Of a stretch of 64,000 nt of DNA, positions 1 through 11,627 are shown piece after piece. The position numbers and the translations under genes are program-made. Location: positions 1-64,000 of the forward strand of contig NZ_CP043908.1 in the NCBI RefSeq assembly GCF_008630935.1, in the 5' to 3' direction. The notes beneath the pieces are model-generated. The model searched no databases, was not told the origin of the DNA, and was given only the letters and a program-made list of their open reading frames with translations. Each line of letters starts with the position of its first letter. Positions within the stretch are counted from its first letter, which is position 1. The DNA is from Thermodesulfobacterium sp. TA1. Its GTDB lineage: Bacteria > Desulfobacterota > Thermodesulfobacteria > Thermodesulfobacteriales > Thermodesulfobacteriaceae.

Positions 1-282
1 GACGTAAAAGAGGGTTTGATAGCCTCCAAAATCGCCGCTCATGTAGCAGATTTGGCTAAAGGTATCAAAGAAGCCTGGGAGTGGGATTTAGAGATGGCTA
101 AAGCAAGGGCGGAACTTGACTGGGAAAAACAAATTTCTCTTTCTATAGACCAAGAAAAGGCAAGAAAATATAGGTTAGAAGGTGGAGTTTCTAAAAGTCA
201 AGCTTGTACTATGTGTGGTCCCTATTGTGCTATCAAAATTTTTGACCATGCTTTTAGTATTCTGAAAGGTAGTAGAGGGTAG
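1..282 (+). CDS. thiC: Phosphomethylpyrimidine synthase ThiC, C-terminal part (5' end outside window)
   Basis: The reading frame is open from base 1 and ends at 282, so only about 93 C-terminal residues are seen. They carry the ThiC-type stretch DVKEGLIASKIAAHVADLAKG-like helix and, near the end, a cysteine cluster CTMCGPYC. In the family this cluster binds the 4Fe-4S that starts radical SAM conversion of aminoimidazole ribotide to the thiamine pyrimidine. Here the spacing is CX2CX3C, whereas the form I know from Caulobacter and plants is CX2CX4C. It could also be a ThiC paralogue such as the hydroxybenzimidazole synthase BzaF. A VKOR-like gene follows after 8 bases. Confidence 0.85.
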   Translation, partial: DVKEGLIASKIAAHVADLAKGIKEAWEWDLEMAKARAELDWEKQISLSIDQEKARKYRLEGGVSKSQACTMCGPYCAIKIFDHAFSILKGSRG

Positions 283-290
283 GATTAAAG

Positions 291-1301
291 ATGAAGTTGA
301 TTATAGGGGAGAAAAGGTCTTATCATCAAGGCTCAACTTTTATTAAATACCTTTTACTCTTGTTGATTCTTTTCGGGCTTGGTTTAACCTCTTATGAGGT
401 TTACTTAAGCTTTAAAAACAGTTCTTTATGTCAAACAGAATCCTGCAAGATAATGCATTTTTTTGACAGGTTTGGTGTGCTTAATTACTTAGGGGTGTTT
501 CTTTTTACTGTTCTTTTAGGATTAACCTTGCTTGACTTTACAAGTAAGAAAAGTGTTTTTTTCCAAAGATTTAGGCTTTTTATTTTAGGGATTTGTTTGC
601 TGGTAGAGGGTTATTTTCTTGGAGTTCAAGCTTTTTGGATGAAAGAGTTCTGTCAGTTTTGTTTAGTGGTTGCTTGTCTTGTTATCCTTAGTTTTGTTTT
701 AGATGTGGTTTATCAGAGAAAAGTTTTTTGGGGATTAGCAGGTTTTTTTGGTTTTTTAGGAATTTTAACCGCTAATTTTTTAGTAAACGTAAACCTAAAG
801 CCAGTGCCTTTAGATTATCCGATTTTGGTTTATCAGAGGAATTGTCCTAACTGTGCGGTTGTAGAAGAATACGTTAAAAATAATAAGATACCTGTAAGGT
901 TTTATGAGGCGCAAAAGGTTTATGCCTTGATGAGGCTTGTAGACCTTAAAGAAGTGCCGTTACTTCTTTATAGAGAAGATAATTATCTTTTGGCCTTGGT
1001 TGGTAAAAATGCTATTATTAACTGGCTTAGAGAAAATTATGTAAAGTTTGAGACTAACGAAGAGTTAGGGGCTTCTTCTAAAAGGGTTGGTAAAAAAGAG
1101 GTTTTTAACGAAACTTCTGAGAAAAGAGAAACTCAGTTGTTTAAGCAAACTACAAAAGAGACTATAAGAAAAGAGGAAAAAGCTCAATCAGAAGCTTCTT
1201 TCTCAAACCAGACACCCTCTTCTTTACCTCTTTTTTCCGGAGAAGAAGGTTCTAAACGTGGTCAAGGAGAGGCTTGTCGGATAGATAAGGGTTGTGATTA
1301 A
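291..1301 (+). CDS. VKOR-family membrane protein fused to a thioredoxin-like domain
   Basis: 336 residues. About four to five hydrophobic segments occupy residues 18-170. The first loop holds C47 and C52, and a CXXC (C121-C124, FCQFC) sits at the start of a later helix, the cysteine arrangement of vitamin K epoxide reductase homologues. A thioredoxin-like domain follows with CPNC at 185-188, then a charged, low-complexity tail from about 245 ending with two more cysteines. Bacterial VKOR proteins reoxidise periplasmic DsbA-like oxidases using quinone, and natural fusions to thioredoxin domains are known. The substrate here is unknown. The start ATG has an AGGAT-like ribosome site and lies 8 bases after thiC, so co-transcription is likely. 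Confidence 0.7.
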   Translation: MKLIIGEKRSYHQGSTFIKYLLLLLILFGLGLTSYEVYLSFKNSSLCQTESCKIMHFFDRFGVLNYLGVFLFTVLLGLTLLDFTSKKSVFFQRFRLFILGICLLVEGYFLGVQAFWMKEFCQFCLVVACLVILSFVLDVVYQRKVFWGLAGFFGFLGILTANFLVNVNLKPVPLDYPILVYQRNCPNCAVVEEYVKNNKIPVRFYEAQKVYALMRLVDLKEVPLLLYREDNYLLALVGKNAIINWLRENYVKFETNEELGASSKRVGKKEVFNETSEKRETQLFKQTTKETIRKEEKAQSEASFSNQTPSSLPLFSGEEGSKRGQGEACRIDKGCD

Positions 1302-1641
1302 GAGGTTTTATCTTTGTTTTTTAATTTTTATCTCTCCTCCCAATCCTACTTTTAAAAAGTTCCTTTTTACCTTTGGTGATTTTAATCTTTATCGATTTTT
1401 AGTTTTTAATCCCATGATTTTTTCTCTTAAGTTTTAGGTTAAATTTAGCAACCCCCGATATTTGTCAGCCTAAGGACAAGGTTTATTATTACAACTTTAA
1501 ATATTGTGTTAACAACCTAATTTCAACAAATACATTAAATAACACGTAAGGGAAAGATTTTTGAATAAACCTTCACAAAAATTCGATAATATATAAAATG
1601 ATTATAAGGGATTAGAGGTTAAAACACAAACACTTAGGGCT
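1302..1641. other. 340-bp intergenic stretch, AT-rich
   Basis: No convincing ORF, tRNA or strong terminator hairpin is visible. The only interpretable element is the promoter-like pair near 1561-1590 that serves the downstream diguanylate cyclase gene. Confidence 0.5.
1561..1590 (+). promoter_or_regulatory. Sigma-70-type promoter candidate for the diguanylate cyclase gene
   Basis: TTGAAT at 1561-1566 and GATAAT at 1585-1590 are separated by 18 bases, and the next gene starts 51 bases downstream. This is a match by eye only. Confidence 0.45.
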
Positions 1642-3222
1642 ATGCAAACATTACAAAGACAAATTTTTGTTTTTAGCTTAGGGCTAAGTTTCTTTCTTCT
1701 TTTAATTTTTGTAATGATTGGTTGTCCTGTTTTATATAGATATGAGTTTTCTAAAGGAGAAATCTTTCTTCAACAAAGAACCCATGTTTTAGCCAACTAC
1801 ATAGATGGTTTTTTTTCGAAGTATATTGTGATAATAGACTACCTAAGCAGACACCCACAGGTTATCAAGGCATATAAAGCCTCAGATAGAGAAAAAAGAG
1901 AGGTGTTAAAAACGTTTTATCTTTTTAATCAGATAGACCCTACGATTAAATATATCTATGCAGGATATAAAGACGATTCTCTTTTAATCTATAACTACGA
2001 CACTCCAAAGGAATATAAATCCACCCAAAGGCCTTGGTATAAAGAGGCGGTTAAGTCATCTCCTAAAATCAGCGAAGGGGTGGTTTATCCAGAGTTTGTT
2101 ACTAAGGAATGGTTGGTGGCTTTAGGTAAAACTTTAGTAAACGAAAACGGTGAAATAGTTGGAGTTATAGCTATCGATAGTTCTTTAGAAAATCTTTTAA
2201 AGATTTTTAGAAAAAAGTTAGGACCTTATGCCACAGCCTATAGTTTTGTGATTAAAAAAGATGGGACGGTAATTATCCATCCTGATGAAACTTTTTTAGG
2301 GAAAAAGTTGGAAATACTACCTTTAAGAGAATTTCTTTTTAACCCTGAGGGAAAGGTTGAGTTTTCTCAGGAAGGCATAACCAAAATAGCCTACTACAAA
2401 AGACTTGAAAACCTAAACTGGATACTGATTACAGTAGTAGATAAATCTGAACTTTTAAAACCTCTTTTTATTACTACCGGCCTAATGGTTTTATTGGTAG
2501 GTTTTTTGGCCTTTGGTTTAGGGTGGTTTGTAAGTTATTGGTTGACCAAACATATCATCTTTCCTATAAACATCCTTAAAGACAACTTGTTAATGCTTTC
2601 TCAAGGTTTTGAAATTCCAGAAAACTTAAAGAAATATCCTGAAAACGAAATAGGTATAATCGCTAAAGAAGTGGAAAAACTTGCTTCCAGTGAGCTTCTT
2701 AAGAAGAATATTGAGTTAGAAAAATTAACCGAGCGTTTAAAATTTCTTGCAGAAAGGGATTTTTTGACCCAGCTTTTTAACCGTTTTAAGCTAATAGAAG
2801 AGCTAAAAAAAGAGATCAACCGCTATGAACGTTTCCATATACCTTTTTCTATTATTCTGTTTGATATAGATGATTTTAAAAGAATAAACGATAATTATGG
2901 ACATGACAAAGGAGATTATGTGCTAAAGGAATTAGCCCGTTTGATGAAAGAAAACCTTAGAGAAACAGATTTGCCGGCAAGATGGGGGGGAGAGGAGTTT
3001 GTTATTCTTTGTCCTAATACAACCAAAGAGAAAGCCTGGTTTTTAGCAGAAAGAATAAGAAAAGCTGTAGAGGGACACAAGTTTGAGGGGATAGACAAAT
3101 TAACCATAAGTGGTGGAGTGGTTGAATACCGTAGTGGGATAGACCTCCCCCAGCTTTTAAAAGAAGTAGATGAAAAACTATATCAAGCAAAAAAGTCAGG
3201 CAAAAATCAGATTGTATCTTGA
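1642..3222 (+). CDS. Membrane-bound Cache-domain diguanylate cyclase (GGDEF)
   Basis: 526 residues. A transmembrane helix at about 10-31 is followed by a roughly 240-residue extracytoplasmic region of Cache type, a second helix at about 275-300, a HAMP-like linker and a GGDEF domain from about 365. The active-site loop is GGEEF (449-453), a known active variant, and RETD (440-443) lies exactly five residues upstream, the product-inhibition I-site. The protein should therefore make cyclic di-GMP in response to an external small ligand and be feedback inhibited. It stands alone with its own promoter. No PilZ or EAL partner lies beside it; the degenerate GGDEF protein at 47280-48857 is a possible reader in the same window. 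Confidence 0.9.
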   Translation: MQTLQRQIFVFSLGLSFFLLLIFVMIGCPVLYRYEFSKGEIFLQQRTHVLANYIDGFFSKYIVIIDYLSRHPQVIKAYKASDREKREVLKTFYLFNQIDPTIKYIYAGYKDDSLLIYNYDTPKEYKSTQRPWYKEAVKSSPKISEGVVYPEFVTKEWLVALGKTLVNENGEIVGVIAIDSSLENLLKIFRKKLGPYATAYSFVIKKDGTVIIHPDETFLGKKLEILPLREFLFNPEGKVEFSQEGITKIAYYKRLENLNWILITVVDKSELLKPLFITTGLMVLLVGFLAFGLGWFVSYWLTKHIIFPINILKDNLLMLSQGFEIPENLKKYPENEIGIIAKEVEKLASSELLKKNIELEKLTERLKFLAERDFLTQLFNRFKLIEELKKEINRYERFHIPFSIILFDIDDFKRINDNYGHDKGDYVLKELARLMKENLRETDLPARWGGEEFVILCPNTTKEKAWFLAERIRKAVEGHKFEGIDKLTISGGVVEYRSGIDLPQLLKEVDEKLYQAKKSGKNQIVS

Positions 3223-3235
3223 AAGTATAAAAAAT

Positions 3236-3257
3236 CTTTCTAACATTGGTTAGAAAG
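3236..3257 (+). terminator. Perfect 9-bp stem-loop after the diguanylate cyclase gene
   Basis: CTTTCTAAC at 3236-3244 pairs with GTTAGAAAG at 3249-3257 around a 4-base loop. It lies 13 bases after the stop codon. The following T-run is not immediate, so it may be a weak terminator or only a transcript-end stabiliser. Confidence 0.4.
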
Positions 3258-3258
3258 C

Positions 3259-3287
3259 TTGATAAACTTTTTAAGTGTATGTATACT
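3259..3287 (+). promoter_or_regulatory. Sigma-70-type promoter for rpsA
   Basis: TTGATA (3259-3264), a 17-base spacer and TATACT (3282-3287) form a near-consensus promoter. The predicted transcript would start near 3294, which argues that the in-frame upstream ATG at 3275 is not the real rpsA start. Confidence 0.6.
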
Positions 3288-3319
3288 TGAAAAAAATACT
3301 ATTGGTGGGTGAGGGTGTT

Positions 3320-5011
3320 ATGTCAGATTGGGGAAAAGAGTTTGAAGAATACCTTAACAGGTCTTTTCAAGGGGTTTCTCTGGGAGAGATAGTAAAAGGA
3401 ACGGTGGTTAAAATAGGCAAAGATTATGCCTTTATAGACGTTGGTTTAAAGGGAGAGGCCCTTTTACCTCTTGAGGAGATAAAAGACGACACAGGGAAGT
3501 TTTGGTTTAAAGAAGGAGACGAAGGAGAGTTTTTGGTAGTTGGAAGGGCACCTTCAGGTGGGTATTTACTCTCTTATCTAAAAATAAGAGAAAAAAGACT
3601 TAAAGAAAAAATAAAAGAAAGCTTTGAAAAGGGTGTTCCTGTTAAGGTAAGGGTGGTTTCTTTGGTAAAAGGTGGTTATAGCGTTAAGGTTGAAGGACTT
3701 CTTCCTGGTTTCCTTCCCTTTTCTCAGGCTCATTTTAGAGAAAGGCTTGGTGAGCCAGAAGCTTTACTTGGTGCTGAGTTCGAGGCTTTGGTTACTAAGT
3801 TGTCTAAGGATGATTTGGTGGTCTCAAAAAGGGCTTTACTTGAGAGAGAGTATGAACTTAAGAAAAAAGAGGTTTTAGAGAAGGTAAAACAAGAAGGTAT
3901 CTTAGAAGGGGAGGTTTTTAAGAGGGTTGAAGGAGGTTTTTTGGTAGACTTTCAAGGGGTGTTTAAAGGATTTCTTCCGGACAAAGAACTTTCTTGGTTT
4001 AGGATATCAGACCCAGATGGATTTTTAAAGAAAGGAGACAAAATAAAGGTAAAAGTGCTTTCTTTTGAGCCGAAAAAAGAACAAATCAAGGTTAGTATCA
4101 AGGCTTTGGAGCCTGATCCTTGGGAAGGAATAGAAAAGCGCTATCAGGAAGGGCAAAGAGTTAAAGGTAAAGTGGTAGGAGTTTTTGATTTTGGTGCTTT
4201 TTTAGAGTTAGAGCCTGGGGTTGAGGGATTGATACCAAGAAGTGAAATAGGTTGGAATAAAAACTTGAAGCCTAAGGAAATTTTAGGTTTAGGAGATTTA
4301 GTAGAAGCGGTTATCTTAGAGATGAAACCCTCAGAAAGAAAGATGGTTCTTAGTTTAAGACGCTTAGAACCAAGTCCTTGGGAAAGATTGGTCGAAGAAG
4401 TAAGGGTAGGAGATGTATTAAAAGGTAAAGTGAAACAGGTTATTAACCATGGTATTTTGGTTGAGGTAAGAGAGGGGGTTGAAGGTTTTGTTCATGTATC
4501 TAACCTTTCTTGGGGAAGGGTTGAAAATCTAAAAGAGAAGTTTGTGCCAGGACAAGAGCTTACAGTCAAGGTGCTTGAGATAAACCCAGAAAAAAAGAGA
4601 TTAGTGCTAAGTATCAAACATCTAACCCCAGACCCGTGGGAAAGTTTTGCCGCCACATATAAAATAGGTTATATTTTAGAAGGTGTAGTAAGACGAATAG
4701 TTTCTAATGGGGTGATAGTGGAAGTGTCTCCTGAGATAGAAGGTTTTATTCCGTTTAAAGAACTTTCTGAAGAGTTTAAAGAGAAAAAATTTCTTAAGCC
4801 AGAAAAGGTAGCTGAACAATACAAACCTGGAGACAAATTAAAGGGTAAAATAGTGCTGTTAGACCCTGTTAATAAAAAACTTCATCTTTCTTGTGTAAAA
4901 TATATAGAGGAGCTTGAAAACCAGGAATTAGAAAACTATAAAGGCAACCTTCAAGTTGGAGCAGGCCTAAAGTTAGGAGATTTATTAGCCCAAAAGCTAA
5001 GTAAACCCTAA
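3320..5011 (+). CDS. rpsA: 30S ribosomal protein S1
   Basis: 563 residues from the ATG at 3320, preceded by a GGTGAGGGTG-like ribosome site; an upstream in-frame ATG at 3275 lies inside the promoter and was not used. About six S1 RNA-binding repeats follow one another, recognisable from the recurring GxVxxVxxFGAFVEL-like and VLSIK/VSxK repeat ends, for example near residues 17-85, 185-255, 270-340, 357-425 and 445-525. S1 tethers mRNA to the 30S subunit. The order rpsA-sppA-ihfB-like is a conserved neighbourhood in proteobacteria-like genomes. sppA begins 9 bases downstream, so the genes are probably one operon. Confidence 0.95.
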   Translation: MSDWGKEFEEYLNRSFQGVSLGEIVKGTVVKIGKDYAFIDVGLKGEALLPLEEIKDDTGKFWFKEGDEGEFLVVGRAPSGGYLLSYLKIREKRLKEKIKESFEKGVPVKVRVVSLVKGGYSVKVEGLLPGFLPFSQAHFRERLGEPEALLGAEFEALVTKLSKDDLVVSKRALLEREYELKKKEVLEKVKQEGILEGEVFKRVEGGFLVDFQGVFKGFLPDKELSWFRISDPDGFLKKGDKIKVKVLSFEPKKEQIKVSIKALEPDPWEGIEKRYQEGQRVKGKVVGVFDFGAFLELEPGVEGLIPRSEIGWNKNLKPKEILGLGDLVEAVILEMKPSERKMVLSLRRLEPSPWERLVEEVRVGDVLKGKVKQVINHGILVEVREGVEGFVHVSNLSWGRVENLKEKFVPGQELTVKVLEINPEKKRLVLSIKHLTPDPWESFAATYKIGYILEGVVRRIVSNGVIVEVSPEIEGFIPFKELSEEFKEKKFLKPEKVAEQYKPGDKLKGKIVLLDPVNKKLHLSCVKYIEELENQELENYKGNLQVGAGLKLGDLLAQKLSKP

Positions 5012-5020
5012 GGGAGTTTT

Positions 5021-5893
5021 ATGATGAAAAGACCCTGGTTGGTATATGGGCTTTCCTTTATAGGTGGTTTGGTGGTTTTTTTAATAGTTTTAAGCTTTGT
5101 GCTTTCGTTTTTGTTAAAGTTTAAGGAATTAGATTTTGGAAGACCTCAGATAGGGGTTTTAGAGATTAAAGGGGTTATTGCTGATCCTGAGGAATATTTA
5201 AGGGCTATCAAGGTGTTTCAAGAAAGAGAAAACATAAAAGGGGTGGTAGTGCGTATAGACTCTCCAGGCGGCTCTGTTGGAGCTTCTCAAGAAATTTTTG
5301 AGGAGTTAAAGAAGCTCAGAAAGTTTAAACCTGTGGTAATTTCTATGGGGAATATAGCAGCTTCTGGTGGTTTTTATATCTCTCTTGGTGGTAATCAAAC
5401 TTTTGCCCTTCCTGGAACCTTGACAGGCAGTATTGGGGTAGTGCTTCAAGTGCCTAATTTAGAAAAGCTTTTAAAAAAATTAGGGGTTGAAGCTGAGGTA
5501 GTAAAAAGCGGAGAATATAAAGATACAGGGTCTTTTTATAGACCTTTAAGCCCTAAGGAACGGGAATATCTTCAAGAGAAAATAAAGGTTATCCACAGTC
5601 AGTTTGTGAAGGCTATTGCTGAAGAGAAAAAACTTCCTGAAACTAAGGTTAGAGAAATAGCCGATGGAAGGATTTTTACCGGAGAAGAAGCTTTAAAATT
5701 AGGTTTGATAGACAGGTTGGGAGGTTTTTGGGATGCTGTAGATGAGGTAAAAAAATTAGCCAAAATAAAAGAGGTAAAGTTGGTTTATTTTCCTGAGAAA
5801 AAAAGAAGTTTTTGGCAGTTTTTATTAGAGGAAAAAGCTTCTTTATTAGCTGAAATGGTTTATTTTAAACCTTGGTTTTTCCCTAATTATTAA
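5021..5893 (+). CDS. sppA: Signal peptide peptidase SppA (S49 family, short form)
   Basis: 290 residues, the single-domain form. An N-terminal membrane anchor spans about 8-33 and the protease domain faces the periplasm. The nucleophile Ser115 lies in NIAASGG and the general base Lys167 in SGEYKDTG. The spacing of 52 residues equals that of the Ser/Lys dyad known from Bacillus SppA. DSPGGS at about 80-85 is also typical of S49. The enzyme degrades signal peptides left in the membrane after secretion. Two ATG codons are adjacent at 5021 and 5024; GGGAG lies a few bases before the first. Confidence 0.92.
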   Translation: MMKRPWLVYGLSFIGGLVVFLIVLSFVLSFLLKFKELDFGRPQIGVLEIKGVIADPEEYLRAIKVFQERENIKGVVVRIDSPGGSVGASQEIFEELKKLRKFKPVVISMGNIAASGGFYISLGGNQTFALPGTLTGSIGVVLQVPNLEKLLKKLGVEAEVVKSGEYKDTGSFYRPLSPKEREYLQEKIKVIHSQFVKAIAEEKKLPETKVREIADGRIFTGEEALKLGLIDRLGGFWDAVDEVKKLAKIKEVKLVYFPEKKRSFWQFLLEEKASLLAEMVYFKPWFFPNY

Positions 5894-5904
5894 AGGTAAA
5901 GAAA

Positions 5905-8599
<2,695 letters not shown>

Positions 8600-8636
8600 T
8601 TTAAAAGAAAATTTAGCGTATTAGCTAAGGGCTTTT

Positions 8637-8652
8637 ACCTCTTTTTTGAGGT
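8637..8652 (+). terminator. Weak stem-loop after guaB
   Basis: ACCTC (8637-8641), six T bases and GAGGT (8648-8652), followed by TTT. The stem is only 5 bp, so termination strength is doubtful, but the position 37 bases after the stop is right. Confidence 0.3.
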
Positions 8653-8708
8653 TTTGAGAATAAATTTAAAACAATCGAAAATGTTTGTTTAATTCTTTTT
8701 ATAAACAG

Positions 8709-8737
8709 TTGAAATTAGATAGTAAAGGTGCTAAAAT
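8709..8737 (+). promoter_or_regulatory. Sigma-70-type promoter candidate for the pilC-murA-holB operon
   Basis: TTGAAA at 8709-8714 and TAAAAT at 8732-8737 with a 17-base spacer, 35 bases before the pilC start. No other pair this good is visible in the 173-base gap. Confidence 0.5.
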
Positions 8738-8772
8738 TTTTAAAAATATAATTTTTTTAAAAGGTAAGATAG

Positions 8773-9984
8773 ATGCCTTTATATGAATGGCAAGCAAGGT
8801 CGGTTACAGGAGAAATTAGAAAAGGGGTTTTAGAGGCGGCGAATTCTCAACTGGTAGAGGTTTACTTAAGACGTCTTAACTTAGTTCCTATCAAAATAAC
8901 CGAAAAAAAACAAAGTTCTTTTGGTTTTTTAAGTCTTAAGTCTGTTTCAGATAAAGATTTAGCAAGTTTTACCAGGCAGTTTGCGGTTATTTTAGAGGCA
9001 GGTCTTCCTATAGTTAAATGTCTCGAAATCTTGGCAGAGCAACAAAGGAATAAATATTTTAAAGAGGTTATAAAAGACATTAAGTATAAGGTAGAAACCG
9101 GAACTGCACTTAGCGATGCCATGGCTCACTATCCTAAGATTTTTGATAACCTTTATATCCAAATGATAAGGTCTGGAGAATCAAGCGGTAATTTAGACTT
9201 GATTTTAAATCGTCTGGCTGACTACATAGAAAAGATTGTAGGGATAAAAAGTAAGGTAAAACATGCGATGATCTATCCTTCGGTTATCATTGTAGTTACT
9301 ATTTTAGTAATTTCTATCATCATGCTTTTTGTAATTCCTAAGTTTGCTGAAATTTATGAAAGTGCAGGACAATCTTTACCTGTTCCTACCCAAATCCTTA
9401 TTAACATTAGTAAAAATTTTGGGAAAATACTAATATTTTTAATCCTTTTAGTGGTGGGTTTGTTTTTGGGGATAAAGTTTTATAGAAAGACTGAGCGAGG
9501 AAGATATGTAACCGATAAATTACTTTTAAGACTTCCATTGCTTGGAGATCTATTTTTAAAAGCAGCGGTTGCGAGAACGGCAAGGACTTTAGCTAACTTG
9601 GTTGGTGGAGGGGTTCAGCTTCTCCCAGCTATTACCATTGCAGGTGAGACTTCAGGTAATAGGGTTATAGAGAAGGCGATGGAAGAGGTAAAGCTTAATG
9701 TTTCTGCCGGACAGTCGATAGCTGACCCTATGATGGCAACAGGGGTTTTTCCCTTTTTTATGGTAGAGATGGTAAGGGTAGGCGAACTTTCAGGAAAACT
9801 TGAAGAAATGCTTAATAAAGTAGCAGGGTTTTTTGAAGAAGAAGTAGACAGAATGGTTAATACCCTTTCTACTTTGATAGAGCCGATTTTGATAGTCATT
9901 TTAGGGGTGGTGGTAGGTGGTATTTTGGTTGCCCTCTATCTACCTATCTTTAAGTTGGGTGAAGTTATAGGTGGAATGCGATAG
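8773..9984 (+). CDS. pilC: Type IV pilus / type II secretion inner-membrane platform protein PilC/GspF
   Basis: 403 residues with the standard layout: an N-terminal cytoplasmic PLYEWQARSVTGE start, a first T2SSF domain (about 65-190), membrane helices near 172-192 and 222-240, a second T2SSF domain (about 265-385) and a terminal helix near 370-395. In type IV pili this protein couples the PilB/PilT ATPases to pilin assembly. No ATPase or pilin gene lies nearby; the gene heads an operon of unrelated cell-wall and replication genes. The ribosome site is AAGGTAAG, 6 bases before ATG. Confidence 0.93.
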   Translation: MPLYEWQARSVTGEIRKGVLEAANSQLVEVYLRRLNLVPIKITEKKQSSFGFLSLKSVSDKDLASFTRQFAVILEAGLPIVKCLEILAEQQRNKYFKEVIKDIKYKVETGTALSDAMAHYPKIFDNLYIQMIRSGESSGNLDLILNRLADYIEKIVGIKSKVKHAMIYPSVIIVVTILVISIIMLFVIPKFAEIYESAGQSLPVPTQILINISKNFGKILIFLILLVVGLFLGIKFYRKTERGRYVTDKLLLRLPLLGDLFLKAAVARTARTLANLVGGGVQLLPAITIAGETSGNRVIEKAMEEVKLNVSAGQSIADPMMATGVFPFFMVEMVRVGELSGKLEEMLNKVAGFFEEEVDRMVNTLSTLIEPILIVILGVVVGGILVALYLPIFKLGEVIGGMR

Positions 9985-10005
9985 TTGTTTGGTTAAGGAG
10001 GGAAG

Positions 10006-10962
10006 ATGTTTCGGGTTTATAAGTCAGAAAACGGTATTTTATTGCCTGCAGAGACCATCGCCCCTCATACTTGGATTTGTCTTTTTAATCCATTAGAAGA
10101 AGAGATTTCATATTTAGAAAAAAAATGCCATATTTTTCCTGAATTTCTTAGATATCCCTTAGATGAAGAAGAAAGACCAAGGATTGAAAAGGAAGAACAA
10201 CAGGTTCTTATTATCTTAAGAGTACCAGATATTATTTCTAAAGGAATTTTTGTGCGTTATGAGACCATACCTATAGGTATTATCCTTACCGAAGAATACA
10301 TCATCACCGTTTGCCTTAAAGACCATCCTATTTTTGAGGATTTTATTTCTTTTGCCAATAAAAGTAAGACCTTTGACCTTAGAAATCCGGTTAACTTTTT
10401 GCTTAATTTTATGCTAAATGCCACCTCTCTTTATATTAAGGTTTTAAGAAACATAGATAAAGTTCTTGAAGAATACGAAGAAGAAATCTTTAAGGCAATA
10501 GAAAACGAAGAGATTATCAAGATGCTTAGTATAGAAAAAACTCTTACTTATTTTAATACCTCTTTGCAAGGCAACGATACCGTTCTTACCAAGATACAAA
10601 GTGGAAGATATGTTAGGTTAACTGAAGAAGATCAAGAGGTTTTAGAAGACCTTCAGATAGAAAACAGACAGGCTATAGAGATGACCAAAGTGTTTTTAAC
10701 CATCGTTTCTGGTACGATGGACGCTTATGCTTCTATTATCAACAACAACCTTAACCTTATCATGAAGTTTTTAGCTAGTATGGCTATCATCATTTCTATT
10801 CCTACTATTGTTTACAGCATGTATGGAATGAACATCCCTCTTCCTTTTCAAGAGTTACCTCCTTTTAAAGGTACTCCCTATGCCTTTTTTTTAGTAAATT
10901 TTGCTACTTTCTTTATCATGGTGTTGTTGTTTTTTTTCTTTAGAAAAAAACGTTATCTTTAG
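10006..10962 (+). CDS. corA: CorA-family magnesium transporter
   Basis: 318 residues. A long N-terminal cytoplasmic region with acidic and coiled-coil helices leads to two C-terminal membrane helices (about 255-280 and 293-312). The signature YGMN lies at the end of the first helix, forming the selectivity entrance in the CorA pentamer. C-terminal basic residues FFRKKRYL match the family. It imports Mg2+ (possibly Co2+ or Ni2+). The start has a strong AAGGAGG site 5 bases upstream and follows pilC by 21 bases. Confidence 0.92.
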   Translation: MFRVYKSENGILLPAETIAPHTWICLFNPLEEEISYLEKKCHIFPEFLRYPLDEEERPRIEKEEQQVLIILRVPDIISKGIFVRYETIPIGIILTEEYIITVCLKDHPIFEDFISFANKSKTFDLRNPVNFLLNFMLNATSLYIKVLRNIDKVLEEYEEEIFKAIENEEIIKMLSIEKTLTYFNTSLQGNDTVLTKIQSGRYVRLTEEDQEVLEDLQIENRQAIEMTKVFLTIVSGTMDAYASIINNNLNLIMKFLASMAIIISIPTIVYSMYGMNIPLPFQELPPFKGTPYAFFLVNFATFFIMVLLFFFFRKKRYL

Positions 10963-10985
10963 TATTTTTATTGAAGGAGAAATTT

Positions 10986-11627
10986 ATGAATTTTGACAAA
11001 TTGACCTTAGAGAACGAATTGATAACCGTTAAAGATAAATCTTTTAAGATAGTGAGACCTGCAAAACTTGAAGAAATTTTTGAGGGAGATCCTTTTTTAG
11101 AGGTAGAGAAGTTTCCGCTTTGGTTTAAAGTATGGGAAGCAAGTTTGGTTTTGGCAGATTATGTAGCAGGGTTAACTTCTCCTAAGAAAATTTTAGAGCT
11201 GGGAGCAGGGCTTGGAGTAGTTAGTTTAGTTGCTGCAGGTTTTGGCCATGAGGTTTTAGCCACAGACTATGATAAACAGCCATTAAAATTTTTGGAACTT
11301 TCTGCTAAAGAAAACGGGCTTTCATTAAAAACCCAGGTATTAGATTGGACTTCACCTAACCTACAAGGGAAATTTGAGTTAATCGTAGGAGCAGAGATAG
11401 TTTTTAGGAAAAGTCTTTTTGACCCTCTTTTAGAGATTTTTAAAAATTTTCTTACAGACCAAGGAGAAGTTTTGCTTGCCCATAGCGGTGATAGAAAAAG
11501 GGTGCTTGTGCCATTTTTATATAAAGCGCAAGAACATTTTGAGGTGTTAACAAGTATAAGAAAAATAAAAGGGGAGGACGGGACCCAAGAGATTATATTA
11601 AACAAGCTTTTGTTTAAAAAGAATTAA
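10986..11627 (+). CDS. Class I SAM-dependent methyltransferase (METTL21/lysine methyltransferase-like)
   Basis: 213 residues from the ATG at 10986; the AAGGAGA ribosome site sits between this ATG and an in-frame TTG at 10971, so the later start is preferred. Motif I is LELGAGLGVVSL and the acidic loop is VLATDYD, as in methyltransferase family 16 proteins that modify protein lysines. The post-motif GAEIVFRKSLF segment fits that family. The target is unknown. Its stop overlaps the prmC start in TAATG, so the two methyltransferases are translationally coupled, which may hint at a protein-synthesis-related substrate. Confidence 0.75.
   Translation: MNFDKLTLENELITVKDKSFKIVRPAKLEEIFEGDPFLEVEKFPLWFKVWEASLVLADYVAGLTSPKKILELGAGLGVVSLVAAGFGHEVLATDYDKQPLKFLELSAKENGLSLKTQVLDWTSPNLQGKFELIVGAEIVFRKSLFDPLLEIFKNFLTDQGEVLLAHSGDRKRVLVPFLYKAQEHFEVLTSIRKIKGEDGTQEIILNKLLFKKN

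Noticed and set aside
3275-3319. Upstream ATG for rpsA at 3275
   Set aside because: It lies before the -10 box TATACT and the extra 15 residues do not resemble S1; ATG 3320 has the ribosome site.
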